Below are positions 11,170 through 22,431 of a stretch of DNA of 64,000 nt, one piece after another; the first letter of the stretch is position 1; every line of letters starts with the position of its first letter. Below the pieces are notes generated by a model. It saw only the letters and a list, made by a program, of their open reading frames with translations, had not been told where the DNA came from and made no database searches. Source of the stretch: Panaeolus papilionaceus (lineage: Eukaryota > Basidiomycota > Agaricomycetes > Agaricales); the NCBI GenBank assembly GCA_015501605.1, contig JADNRZ010000005.1, forward strand, positions 1,364,001 through 1,428,000, written 5' to 3'. Both the position numbers and the translations under genes were made by a program.

Positions 11170-11940
11170 ATGGCCAAGATCTTGTCTACCATCATCCTTG
11201 CAGCTGCAGTCTCTTGCGCGAGTGCGCAAATCATCCCTCTCGGTGGTCTCTGTAAGTGAACCCTGTGTCCAAGGCCTTTTGAACAGCGGCTAATGCAAAT
11301 TCCATTGTTTAGGCTCTGGTATCGCTGGCCCCATTTATGTACGTCCTATATCGTTTATGAGTTAGGGTCATCGCTAAATCCAAACTTTCTACTCAGGGAA
11401 CCTGTTTGTGGTGTCATTATGCAAGTATGAATCCATAAACTTACATCTCCTAGGTACATCTGGAACTATCTGTTGCGCTGTTGGACCCGATCGTTCTCTG
11501 TATGTTCATTGTCAAGATAGTCCTCGACAAACCGATGCTTATACCCCCTCTAGCTGTGCGGCCGTCTCTTCGTGCCCTTCTCAATTCGTTCCCGTCAACG
11601 GTTTATGTGAGTAAACATGGGTTCAGACATCCTAGTTCAAAAACTGAAGGTCTGAATAGGCTCAGGATTTGCTGGCCCGTCACCTGTAAGTATCTTCAAT
11701 CAAACATGCTGCGAATGATATACTGAATCGTATGACCTTTTATCCAATAGTACCCTTGTAAGTCTTTTCTTCTCCAAAAGCTCTTGCCCAGGTTCATCAA
11801 CAATGTGCCCTTAAGGCTGGCCTGGAACAACATGCTGCAATATCAGCCCCGACAACTCTGTGTAAGTGCATTTGATTTCTTTTGAAGCGCTGTTCTCGAT
11901 CGCTGACGCGGCATTCTGCAGCTGCAAGTATTCTTGCTAG
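11170..11940 (+). CDS. Small secreted protein with two six-cysteine (knottin-like) modules
   Basis: Nine exons encode 103 residues. A signal peptide (MAKILSTIILAAAVSCASAQ) precedes two homologous modules. Module 1 runs from LCSGIAGPIYGTC to LCAAVSSC and module 2 from LCSGFAGPSPYPC to SVCKYSC. Both follow C-x10-C-x5-CC-x8-C-x(3-5)-C, the spacing class of inhibitor cystine knots. Exons are 11170-11251, 11313-11338, 11397-11403, 11454-11499, 11554-11606, 11660-11685, 11751-11757, 11816-11861 and 11922-11940. Each module is built from exons of 26, 7 and 46 nt, so two 7-nt microexons are inferred. The model is not arbitrary: equal exon lengths and cysteine spacing in both copies support it. Function is unknown; it is presumably extracellular and disulphide-stabilised. 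It loosely resembles cellulose-binding CBM1 but lacks the aromatic binding residues. Confidence 0.72.
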
Positions 11941-12666
11941 ATAAAATTAGCGCAGGCTTGGATAGAGGAGTAGCTCGGAATATGTGTACTACTAAACCGT
12001 CATTGAAAATATGTAAATTGCAAAAGCTGTGGTTTCCTTGGTTTTGGAAGATGGTTCGAGAGCAAAAACCCCTCACCTAAGTCGCCAATGGACGTTGGAC
12101 GTGGATAGGGGCTAACCGCGAATTAAATAACGTGCGAGAATTTGAGAACACATTTTCGTGATGTGCTTGAGGTTTCCACTTGAACCTTGCCAGTAAGTAT
12201 GTGCCTTGATTTGAAAGTTCCAGTGATAGTGAACGCTTGCAACACTGGTACGCTTCGCTCGTAAACGAGTCAGCGACCATTCTTGACTCCACTTTTACAA
12301 AAAGCCCCTTGTCCTTGGCACTCTTCCCGGGTCCTGCACTCAGTCCATTGATATATCTTCAAACCGCTCGAGGTCTGCGTAGGAGCTAACCGCTCAAAAA
12401 ATGACTCCTGCACCACATGGCCCCCGCTCTTGTATTTGGGATAAGCATCTGCTCTATCCAAAGTTGCTCCCAGCGCAGTCGATAGATATCGACGAGTGCT
12501 ACAAATCATGCGACCTGGCCCGTTGTTCTCACTTGATACTTGGTATTGTCCGGTCCCGCAACTGGTAATCACCGAGTGGAGTTTATATATCTTTGAGTGA
12601 GCTTGGAAGCCCACTTTCATCTGCTCTAAGCTACCCGGGACCTTTCTTTTCATAATGATACCCATC
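11941..12666. other. Intergenic region, no gene seen
   Basis: Contains the 3' end of the cysteine-rich gene and the promoter of the serine hydrolase at 12667. Open frames on the minus strand (12077-12668) show no domain and no plausible splicing. Confidence 0.45.
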
Positions 12667-14360
12667 ATGCACCAGTCTGCAGAGCAGATCTTTGACGATA
12701 TTCTGGTGCGTTCGTCGCGTTTACGATGCTATTCCATAAAACAGGCTGAAACAATCAACGAATAGAATCAAGCTGTCGACGAAGGAGGCATTCCTGCAGT
12801 CGTTTTTACGTTTGGCAATGCAGAAGAAGTACTTTACAGCGGCTGCGCAGGTCGAAGGACAGTCAACAACCCCGCCTCAGACCCTGTGAATGGTGATAGT
12901 GTCTTCTGGATTTGTAGTCAAACCAAATTAATAACAACTGTAAGCTATCCATGCCCAACCGCCTATGTATATTAAACCTGATTTTACTTTTCGGATTCGC
13001 TCCCACCTGCGCAGATCGCTCTCCTTCAAATAATAGAAAAAGGAATAGTCGGATACGAAACCCCTGTAGAAGATGTCATACCCGAATTGAAGAATCCGAT
13101 AATCGTCGAGAATACATTTCCACCTCCATCCTCGTATCGACCAGCTACCAAAATAATCAAGATGAAGCACTTGCTGAACCATACAAGTGGCCTGGCGTTC
13201 CGTGCAGGCACTCAAGTCACGCCTGGTGGGCTTTATCCTCCGTATACTTCCTCTTCCTACGAAGGCAACCACTCCGTCGATAAATTTTTGAACTCTTACG
13301 GGTATGTGCTACGAATTTACTTCGGACCCTACGTCCCTGTTGACTTGATAGCCTTTTCAAGCACGGTTACCCTGCTGTACCTCTTGCTTTTGAACCAGGC
13401 GATAATTGTCCGTGTATCTTTTATGACTTCGAGGTATTTCTGTTCTCAGTTGTAGGTCATTCTTTGATCAGGGGGCTACGGGTTCAGCTGTGACATCTCT
13501 GCGATTGTTGTCGAGCGCCTAACTGGGCGCAGCATTGAGGATTACTGGTGAGTGGCGACTACAGTGCGGTTTCTGTAAATTTTGACAACGTAGATTAGCA
13601 AGGAATACATTTTCGGACCTTTGGGTATGGGCACGTCGTTCTACCTGACCCCATCGAAGAAGTCGAAACTCGTTCATTTGGCAATCCGTCAACCTGATAG
13701 CAGTTTGCGTAAATGGGAAGGAAGTCTAGGTATTCCAGAGCAGGATCCCCTGAAGAGTGCGTTATTGATGCTTGTACCCTTGATTTCGTGGCTGATTTGC
13801 ATGAAAACCAGTGGGTATATGTCTTGGAGGGATCGGTACATATTCCATCATGAAAAGTTATTTCCTGTTCCTACAGCACTTGTTGAGAATCCGGGGTAAG
13901 TGATGATTTTCATCACATCACCATTCTATATACTAACCTCCTGCGCAGTTGGATTGAGTTGCAAAAATCCCATAATTTCTCAAGAAACGCTGGCCATTGT
14001 GTTTGAACCATCTATTTCGGCACAATCGACGAAGGCCGTCGACGAGTATACACCATGGGGCCCTAATCTCCAGTTCGGTCATGGGCTGTGTCTTAACACT
14101 ACCGACTGGGAGGGTCGACGGAAAAGTGGAAGTGGTTTTTGTATGTGACATTGCGTTTCATCCCTCCTGGGTGTTCTCAAGTTTGCATTTTGACAGGGTT
14201 TGGCTGGGCGGGTACTTATTACCTCATCGATCCAACCACGGGGGTGACTGCTCTCCTCGGTACTCAGGTTCTGCACCCTCATGACGCGAAAGTACACGGA
14301 CTTTGGGAGCGACTCGAAAGAGCAATGTATTCAGCTGTAACCCAGGAGCTTGTAAAGTAA
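12667..14360 (+). CDS. Beta-lactamase-like serine hydrolase (class C/EstB-type), copy 1
   Basis: A serine hydrolase of the beta-lactamase/esterase superfamily, with an exon pattern that can be matched to copy 2 at 28092. The first exon is 12667-12705. The catalytic S-x-x-K is in ICSQTKL. It is followed by MKHLLNHTSGLAF, LAFEPGDNWGYGFSCDIS, the IFGPLGMGTSFYLTP stretch, ICLGGIGTYS and, near the end, GFWFGWAGTYYLIDPTTG. Fungal members act as esterases, transesterases or lactonases more often than as beta-lactamases. There is no evident signal peptide (MHQSAEQIFDDIL), so the protein is probably cytosolic. I resolved the introns by frame and by alignment to copy 2. The junctions at GGLFKHGY and DYCKEYIF need the second of two possible AG acceptors. 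The gene is intact in this model. Confidence 0.82.
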
Positions 14361-14498
14361 GTCTAATGAACGATTGATGGATTCTATGAGGTTGTTGATA
14401 ATCTCGATTGATCGTCCCCGAAACATAGCTAAGAACCTGTGAAGTAAATGAAAGTACTGTATAGTAAGATGATATGGGGGTACGAGAGGTTCTTGTTT

Positions 14499-15600
14499 CT
14501 ACGATGCTGAACATATAGGAGGATGTTCGACGATAACAAGCGGATCAACTGGCCGGATTGAAACACCGTCAATTATGAAACGGATCCCGCTTACTTCGTG
14601 ATGTAGGGTAACATTTCCTGGGAACAGCGAGTCTCCCAGAGCTTCCTTGTGCTTGCTGGGGGGAGATATTTGTATCGTGGTTGCAGGACTTGTTGTCTGC
14701 GATTGGAATAGAGTTGATGGAGACCCGGAAGTTTGAGCCATTGTGCCCTTTTCGTTCTCGAATGCTGCAGCTGCTGCAGGATGGCGATTTATGATACTAC
14801 CCTTTCCAGAGTTTTGGTGCTCTGACATATTTGGGCTTCCGGTGTAGATTGGGTTCGGGGTATTTGGAGTTTAGGTTCAATTGGGATAAGTACGCTATGC
14901 GTCGAATGCCTAGAAGTGACCCATGGACTGACCATAAAAAGGTATGTTGACAACAGCCCCTCTATCTGTAGCCATGTATGCAACGTTCCCTAGTCTCTGC
15001 CACCCAGATCCGTAATTAACAGCAGGATCAAGGTAGCTCACGGAGACCTCTGCATTTGGGATTATCACCCCAGAAGACGGGACATATTGAAAACGATCGA
15101 AAAGAAAGGCTTGTCCGTTGCTTCGCACCGTAACTGTGAGGGTGTGTTCGCCGTCCGATACCTTGTTGCCGAATCACTTACACGAATCGTAGTTGTTCAG
15201 TAATGAGGAGAAAGATCCACCAGCATATGTGATATCGCCCACTCTGCATTTCTAAGTGGGATCTACGACGCCATTCGACTGTAAAATTAGGTGCAATAAC
15301 CAGCGCGTTTGTTTACCTTTCGGAGCTGTGACAACGGATCCTATATTTGCATCAATAAATGTAAAACCATTGACTGTCTCAGACTCAGTAGTAGCCAACT
15401 CTTTGATTTGCGCTCACGGCTGTAGAATCATTTGTGGGTCGTAAACTTTCAGGTATCCAGCATATACTTTGCTGATGTTGCCATAATCTGTGACCACGAG
15501 CGCTTGTCTGGTTAAGGCTGTGCCAAGTTCCTACAACGGGGACGGACCGACACGTACTGCAAGACACAGCGGGCTTAGTTTAGCAGTAAAAGATGCTGTG
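14499..15600 (-). pseudogene. Decayed copy of the neighbouring receptor ectodomain
   Basis: The minus strand carries fragments resembling the ectodomain of the gene at 15715-18379. They include SDGEHTLTVTVRSNGQ followed by FLFDRFQYVPSSG and NYGSGWQRLGNVAYM (about 15128-14940), matching LHTLTVTFRSGVQ, FDRFMYVPSES and EYSTGWQDLEGMGRM of the intact gene. Upstream remnants (about 15390-15240) include GSVVTAPKGK. The frame is interrupted by an in-frame TGA just before the SDGEH stretch, and later pieces (14983-14499) lie in shifting frames. No transmembrane segment is seen. This looks like a tandem duplicate decaying at the 3' side of its parent. The outer limits are approximate. Confidence 0.6.
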
Positions 15601-15714
15601 CAAATGGATGCGACTTCGGCACCCATAGAAGTAAACACGAGTAACTTCGTATACTGCTAGTGTGTGCTACGTCCACATCCAAATGCTAATGTCGAAAATG
15701 CCATAGTGTAGTCA

Positions 15715-18379
15715 TCATGAGGGGGGAGGTGAATACCCTGGGGGACTCCCAAGTGCTTTAGGCGCTGTGGTCGAGCCAGTGAAGACAGGAGGGACCAGCA
15801 CAACACCAGCGTCCTTGTGCTTTTTCCTCTTACCCCTATCTCCGGTTGTACTGGGGCTAGCTCGAGGCCGCGATCGAAACCTCGATGTAAAGTTGGCAAC
15901 AGCTTCGGCTTCCCGGGCCACTTCCTCCTGCTTCGAAAGGGCCGGACTCATGACACCTGGACTTGTGAGTGCATTCGAAGGTGGATTTGACTCCAAGATG
16001 GGGTGTCGAACCGGCCGTAGTGGTGCTAATGTGTGACTGCTCTCTGTCCCATGGTTGGTTGGCTCAGAAGTGGACTCCTCAACTAAGGTAGGAGTACCAG
16101 AAAAGGTGGAAAGACTGAGATGAGTGTTAACAGTATCTCTTCGATTCGGTCTGATCTGTGCATTCGATGTCTCAGATGCGGCCATCCCCGCGTCGTACCC
16201 TCCCACGTCAGATGGAGGATGAGCATATGTCGACACACTGGCGTGTTTTGGACCCTCGTCCCCATTCGTAGTTTCTGAGTTCATCGTCCGCCGGTTTGAC
16301 CTCCAAAAGTTCCTCATTCCAGTTAGCGGACTGTTCGTCGACGGAGGTCTTGAGTATGTTGAAACACTGGTATGTCTCTCCATTGGGGGAGGACTAGGCG
16401 TCCGTGCTCGCTGCTTCGAAGCTGCGACAGAGGATATCGCCTCGGAATGCGTTATAGGCGCTTCTTGTTGGGGTGGTGCGGGGGATCCCGTCACTGGTCG
16501 TCTGTTGGGTCGGAAAAGAGGGGCAATGGTACTACTGTTACTTCCAGCAACGCTGCTGGTGTCTGGCGAAACTGGACTTGAGTACGTGGATGGGCTAAGT
16601 AGGTATCGTTCTGGGGGACTGGATGGGCTAGGGATACTTGGCAGATCGGCAGCTGCCGTCACGGGGGGTGTCTTTGATCGATTCCTTCCGATGCCAAATC
16701 CTTTCTTCAAAGGACCAGGAGAGTATGCTCGCTGCTCAGGGATTGCAGGCATAGCGGGAGGCGGAGGAGAAGGTGGTTCCTCTTGCCGACGATTCGGAGT
16801 GAATCGATTGGGAGCTAATGGAACCGGGACCACCTCTACCATCTTGACGCTCTCCTTGTCCCTGACGGACTGAGCATCAGTCGTCGCAATACTGCTAGTG
16901 TCTGGCTGATTCCTCATCTTCAGCCGCTGCTTCTCCGAGAGCGCTTTCTTCTTCTTCCTCTTCTTCTCCGAGTTCACTGAAACCACGACAGTGCGCTGAG
17001 TCGCAGTCTCGTCATCGTCAGAGGCCACACTGGGCACGCCACTAGGTCGGGTTTTAACAGACGGTCGACCTTCGTATGGGACGATGCGTTGCGACTCGAC
17101 GTGATCCGGATTTTCCACCCTCGTCTGACGTCGTATCCAGAGAAGCGCAACAACCATTCCGACAATAAGCGCCAATCCACCAATAACACCACCCACAATT
17201 GGCCCAATAGGGACTTCAGAATCTTTCGACCCAGACGCGACATCCACATTTGAGCCTGAGCCACTTGGTAGACTCGTCGGATTCTGATCAACAATCGTCG
17301 ACGTGAAATCGCCGCTATTGTCACTTCCTGCAGGCCTTACAGGTTCTGGGATGGCGCCACCATGGATCCATAAACGCGTCAATACGAGGGGCATAACGTT
17401 TGACTGTCCAAGGTTGGTAACGATGAGTGTGTGATGGCCTCTCTGCATGGCAGGCGTTCCAAAAAGTACCCTATTACGCATCGTCCCTCCATTCGACCCA
17501 GACAACGTGAAATTATTCTGCTGTCCTCCATCCAACTGCCATTGTGCCCTCCCTGATGACCTGGGTTGATCAGAGGGTAGAGTACCAATCCATGTTACCC
17601 CAGTGCCTAGAAAACCAAGTTGAGTTCTGAATCAGAAAAACTTCCTTTCATTCTGGTGAACTCTGGACTCACCATAGAATCTGATCCGAACAGCAGCCAT
17701 AGTCGCCGCCATCCTTCCCATTCCTTCCAAATCCTGCCATCCCGTGCTATACTCGACCGCGCTATCCCATATCCCCAGTTCAACCGTTAAGTCATCCCGG
17801 TCCACCCCCACTGGTGTGCTTTCAGACGGCACATACATAAATCGATCAAACGCCAATGACTGCACCCCACTCCGAAAAGTGACGGTGAGTGTATGAAGAC
17901 CCTCAGTAATATTGTCCCTATTCCCACTGTTTCTCCCGGAAGGCGTCGTCAATTCTCCCCCGGGTCCCCATGCACAGAGGTCAAAGTTCGTTACGAAAGT
18001 TGAGGATGATGGAAATGACGAGATATCCTGAGGTGGGATATCCTGGTTATCCACACTACACGTCCATCTGGGTGTTGGTCCTCGGAGGTTGACTGCCCCT
18101 GTTACGCGTCCAGCGGAACCTGGTATACAGCACTAGTTGAGTATAACGGTTTGAGATGTGTTCTAATTATATTGCGGACTCACCATCAAATGAAATCGAA
18201 TATGCAACGGAACTGCTACCACTCCCTTGAGCCATGCTCCCTCCAAATGGCGGCCCATAATCCCCCTGGCTATCCCAAGCATCAACATCCGCCCTCGTCC
18301 ATCCAGAAGAGTAGTCAAATGAATCGCTAGTTTCGTCAACTATCACATATCGCGGTGATGTTGGGCGTGATGAAGACAT
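15715..18379 (-). CDS. Single-pass membrane protein with tandem ectodomains and Pro/Ser-rich tail
   Basis: Three exons (18379-18184, 18119-17673, 17606-15715) give 844 residues. Two related beta-rich ectodomains come first: one around YVIVDETSDSFDYSSGW, the second around FDRFMYVPSES and EYSTGWQDLEG. Then comes a Ser/Thr/Gly-rich stalk, a transmembrane helix at about 348-372 (IGPIVGGVIGGLALIVGMVV) and RRQTR as a stop-transfer signal. The cytoplasmic tail of about 470 residues is disordered, basic in patches (KKRKKKKALSEKQRLKMR) and rich in Pro, Ser and Thr with many SPP and PPP motifs. Such proteins are common in Agaricomycetes and resemble wall sensors or mucins in layout. No signal peptide is visible, so membrane insertion would rely on the single helix. 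Ligand and partners are unknown. Confidence 0.8.
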
Positions 18380-20060
18380 GGTACGAGATACAAAATTGAA
18401 TACGGTGTGCAGTCGTCAGAGAAGTAAAGGGGCGGCACAAACAAGAAAAGGAAGAGATGTGAACAAAGCTGACGATGTGAAGGGTATCTCGGGTAATGAG
18501 CGGCACAGCGCAGAAAGAGATCGAAAGAGCGTACAAGCCCTTCCTTAGGAGGGGGATGGGGAGCAACAACACAAACGCGTGCTAGAGACCGTGGTGGTTG
18601 CGGTTCAAGAATCAACTCGTGCTTAACGCTAAGCAATTCACTTGTGGATCATGGGACGACCCAGAGACACCGGCTCCTTCCTTCCATTTGTTCATATGTT
18701 CGATTCCAGATTTCCCAGCATGTGCGCGACAAAATCTTGAACTGCGGTCAATCAGCAACCCGCAGTCGTCATGTCCCTGATATTTTCCTTTTCATGACAT
18801 AAGGGACTTGCTCCGAGTTGGGTCCACCAATCTGCCCTCCTATCCATTCAACTCATCCGTTCATTATCAGCTTTCACCGCAAGATCAAAAGTCGAGGTTT
18901 GGTTGTCAGGTTCAGATGCTGGTCCGTCTAAATAAACAGAAGTAATTGAATGAATGAGCAAAATTGACAACCGGTAACATACAAAATTGAAAGATCACCC
19001 GAAACTCTCACCATCCTCTTATCAACCGAAAGGAAGTACGCAGCAGCCTGCCAAGGTTCTCCCAACTGGGTCATCGGAAATGATTCCATCTGTCACTAGA
19101 AATTCTGCCACGTTTTTTATTATATTGACCTTTGCATATTCTGATCCAGCGTCCTCGCCTCAGACAGATGTTGTTGAAGGCTCTCAGATTCATTTGAGCA
19201 TGGATGGCGCTCATCCTTCGCTGTTCGTGTGCTTCGGAGAGATGGACGGGGTTGCGTTTAAGCCGAAGGGACGCGGGAAGTGTCAACGCAGATCGTCCGT
19301 GCACCTTTTCACTGCATGTCAATGAGTGAGGATCCTGTAACACTTCTTCAATATTTCTGGCATCGCAAAGATATTGCATGGAGAGAATAATGCCCCTTTG
19401 GTGCTAGTAAGAAAACAACCAGGACGGGTTGTGGACGGATCGTTGCTTATCAAGTCTGAGGTCATGTGGTAGCAGAAGCTAGTCCGCCGGTCCCATGCCT
19501 GTCATCCTGGCCAACACTCTAGCGCGCGCTTGCAACGACAGCGACGAGAACCCGGCACGCTCTCTCTTTGAAACAACGTCAAATGAGCCAGGAGCCGACA
19601 AAGACTGTCAGCGCCGTTCGATTCAGAAAAAACGTCTTTCCATGATACCTTTTTACCTGCCTACTTTCCCAATCCCTGTCACGGTGGAGCAGCGGCTTGA
19701 AGGGCCATAGCGTCTATCGAGCTCTAGTGAGTTAAGCTATACATCCACCGATTTCTGCACGTCAGGGTATCTGTACTTACTGCGCAACACTTCAAGCTCC
19801 AATGCTCAAAATGCAACTTGGAAGGCGTCAGATGCAGTCGTACTATGCAATATTGGACTGGGGTTTTGTTGGCGTTGTCCTTTCCCTAGTCCCGCAAACT
19901 CATGAAGACTGCAGCGTACTTTCGATTGGCTGTGTAAGTAGCTATAACCTGGCTCCCCAGGCCAACGGAAACAAAAATTCAGATAGATCATGCATATCCA
20001 AATCCTCTTGGGCCTACTTCCGCTCATCAGTCTCCCCTCCATTCGTCGCTATCCATTAGC
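18380..20060. other. Long intergenic region, no gene supported
   Basis: About 1.7 kb between two minus-strand genes. A 112-codon plus frame (18987-19325) and several shorter ones have no domain, no supporting splice pattern and ordinary composition. I see no RNA gene or repeat. Confidence 0.45.
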
Positions 20061-21375
20061 TTACTGCTCCCTCTCCACAATCCCATCCGGCCACACCAAC
20101 GCGTCCAGTTCCCAGTCATATTCACCCACAGGTACAACTCTCGTCGCCGCCTCTCCTATCCCCGATCCTTCAACCTCAGCATCAGCATCCAAGACTTGTT
20201 CAGTTAACGCAAGACCAACTATACGGGAAGCTAGGTTAGCAAGCGTCGTACGATAACAAATCACAATGACAGTCATAGCAGAAAAGATCATAACAGAAAG
20301 GAGCAAGAATCAAGAACACAACTCACTCAACACAGGCTTCTTCCTCCCACTCCCCACATACCCAGCAACGAAACGATCATAATACCCTTTGCCGTGACCT
20401 AGCCTACTCAGGGTCCTATCAAACGCAACACCAGGGAGTAATATAACATCTAGATCTGCTAGTCCCTTTCCTGTGTCAGACTCTTCTGAACTCAACGGTG
20501 CATCAACGGAGGGCGCATAGAGGACTGTAAACATAAATTATGCATCAGGATCAGCGGAATGGGGAACATTGGGAGGTGCACAACATGAACATGAACGTAC
20601 CCCTCTTTCGTGCCCTCCCATCCTCCGCCCGATCTCCAGGCTCTCTGATCCCCCATAACCCCGACGGCTGAATGGAGTGTAAATCTGCCTTGCTGTAGAT
20701 CTTGAAAAAGTCCATTGTCGTCGTCGGTATTGGTGGTGATGAGGCAGCAGGAGTGGCCTGCGTTTGTGTGGACATAGAAGATGAAGAAGCACCCAAAGCA
20801 GGGTGGGGTATAATCTTGGGTATATACAATGATTTACCTATTGATTGTATATGTGTCAAATGATCAAGCTGAGTAGAAAGCATCATGGACAATCTCACAC
20901 ACCTTCCTCTAAAAGCCTCTCAACCAACCCCGTCGTCCTCACCTCCCCCATCGGCATATTCAAATAACAGCTAATCGAGCGGCATTTTTGCACCGCCGGG
21001 TGTGCGAGGACGCGGGTCATGATGGCGTGTGCTGTATATCCCAAGCCCAAGCCCGAGTTGCGTCAAAATTACAGAGGCATCGTCCGAGTCGAGTCGAGTC
21101 GAGTCGAGTCGTTCGTATATCACAGTTTACAGTATACCATATACGGGACCAAATCACATCATAAAAGACAACAATAAACCCATCAGTAAATCCCAACCTC
21201 AAGGCACTCAAACCCGATTCAAGTTCGAGTTCAAGTCAAAGCTCAACGTACATTGTTCATCCAAGCTCCTCTCCCCAATCCCCGCAAGCTTCTTCGAAAC
21301 CACACGTCGTAGGGTGCGTTTTTGGAGTTTGAGAGCAGAGAGGGCGGATTGGGCGGGGGTGGAGACGGTGGACAT
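20061..21375 (-). CDS. FAU1: 5-formyltetrahydrofolate cyclo-ligase
   Basis: Converts 5-formyl-THF to 5,10-methenyl-THF using ATP, salvaging the stored folate form in one-carbon metabolism. Five exons are required. The first encodes [18 protein letters not shown], the N-terminal helix that begins this family. The next holds the substrate-pocket stretch [20 protein letters not shown], then KSLYIPKII. The fourth carries the signature [20 protein letters not shown] followed by DRF, which binds ATP. The last exon ends in [16 protein letters not shown] and stop TAA at 20061-20063. A family-typical insertion of about 35 residues between KII and DFFKIY is Ser/Thr/Pro-rich and lengthens the protein. 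Intron 1 contains a (GAGTC)5 tract. Confidence 0.93.
21086..21110. repeat. (GAGTC)5 pentanucleotide microsatellite
   Basis: Five perfect units lie inside intron 1 of the cyclo-ligase gene. Length variation here would not change the protein. Confidence 0.9.
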
Positions 21376-22431
21376 GGGTTAGTATGGATGAACACTGAGT
21401 AGGGACTGTGGGTGAGGATGGGTGAGTATAGAGTATGGGTGGGGATGGAGGTGATGATTTGGTGATAATATAGATGATGGTGGTACGAATCAGGAGACAA
21501 GGACACACTCGGATGTGGTGGCGATGCATATACATCAATCATCAATTCATCTTTGCAGAGTCGGGCCGTCGGTCCTCTAGCTCCGCAATATGGGGCTTCA
21601 GAAGTAAGTCAGTACGGCGGCCGCTCCAAGCCAGTTAGAATTTGGGTATCAGGACAAGTAGCTTACTTTATTTTTTGTGTCTACAGTGAGCCAATTGCAA
21701 TTCACAGCGCATCTCGCAGTTCTAACAGAGGACCTCGGATGCCAGGCGCGTCAATTTACAAAACACGTGATCGCGTCGTGTCAATGTCCTACCCCTGAAT
21801 CATCCTCACGACGCGTCCCGACCCTGCCCAAAAGCAGTCTCATCTTCACCTCACCTCACTCTCACTAAACCAACAGGGCAAAGAACATCCACAGAGAGCT
21901 CGGGTCCTCGGGACGCCCATGTACGTTAAAGTCCCAAGCTTCGAGCTTAACGTTCAAATACGCATTTCCATGATCAGGGGTCTTAGGGACTGCGTGTTGG
22001 CTCCTGAGCCTCACCTTGAGCTCGACCGAGGTAATTTACGCAAACCCCAACGATTTCATTTACATCCACCCGAGAACTCAAATCCAACTTGTAACCCGTA
22101 ATTTTAACATTCATACACAGTAATAGCAAAAGTGTACGTACTAAGAGATGTAAAGTTTGCACGTAAATATTATACATAAAGTGTCCGTGTGACGATAGAT
22201 GGACCCATAGTACCTTACATACCGCGTATGTGCTGTTAGCCCTAGTTTTAATGTAAGAATAGAGGATAATGAAAGTAAGGAACAGTAAATAAAATGTGAC
22301 GAAAGAAAAGATGTGGACAGAATAAAATAAAATAACAGTTCAAGTGTAGATAAATGCAAGTTTAACGAGGAAATGACAAGGGTGTGGAGCAAAGGGAAAC
22401 TTGATTTCATCCAACAGACAAGCGCTCATCC
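21376..22431. other. Intergenic region, no gene seen
   Basis: Includes the promoter of the cyclo-ligase gene and the AT-rich 3' flank of the zinc-finger gene. Frames are short and without domains. Confidence 0.45.

Noticed and set aside
11170..11940. Cellulose-binding CBM1 modules
   Set aside because: The C-S-G-I-A-G-P start is reminiscent, but the CC pair, cysteine spacing and lack of binding aromatics do not fit CBM1.
18987..19325. 112-codon plus frame as a gene
   Set aside because: No recognisable domain or signal peptide, and the composition is non-coding in appearance.
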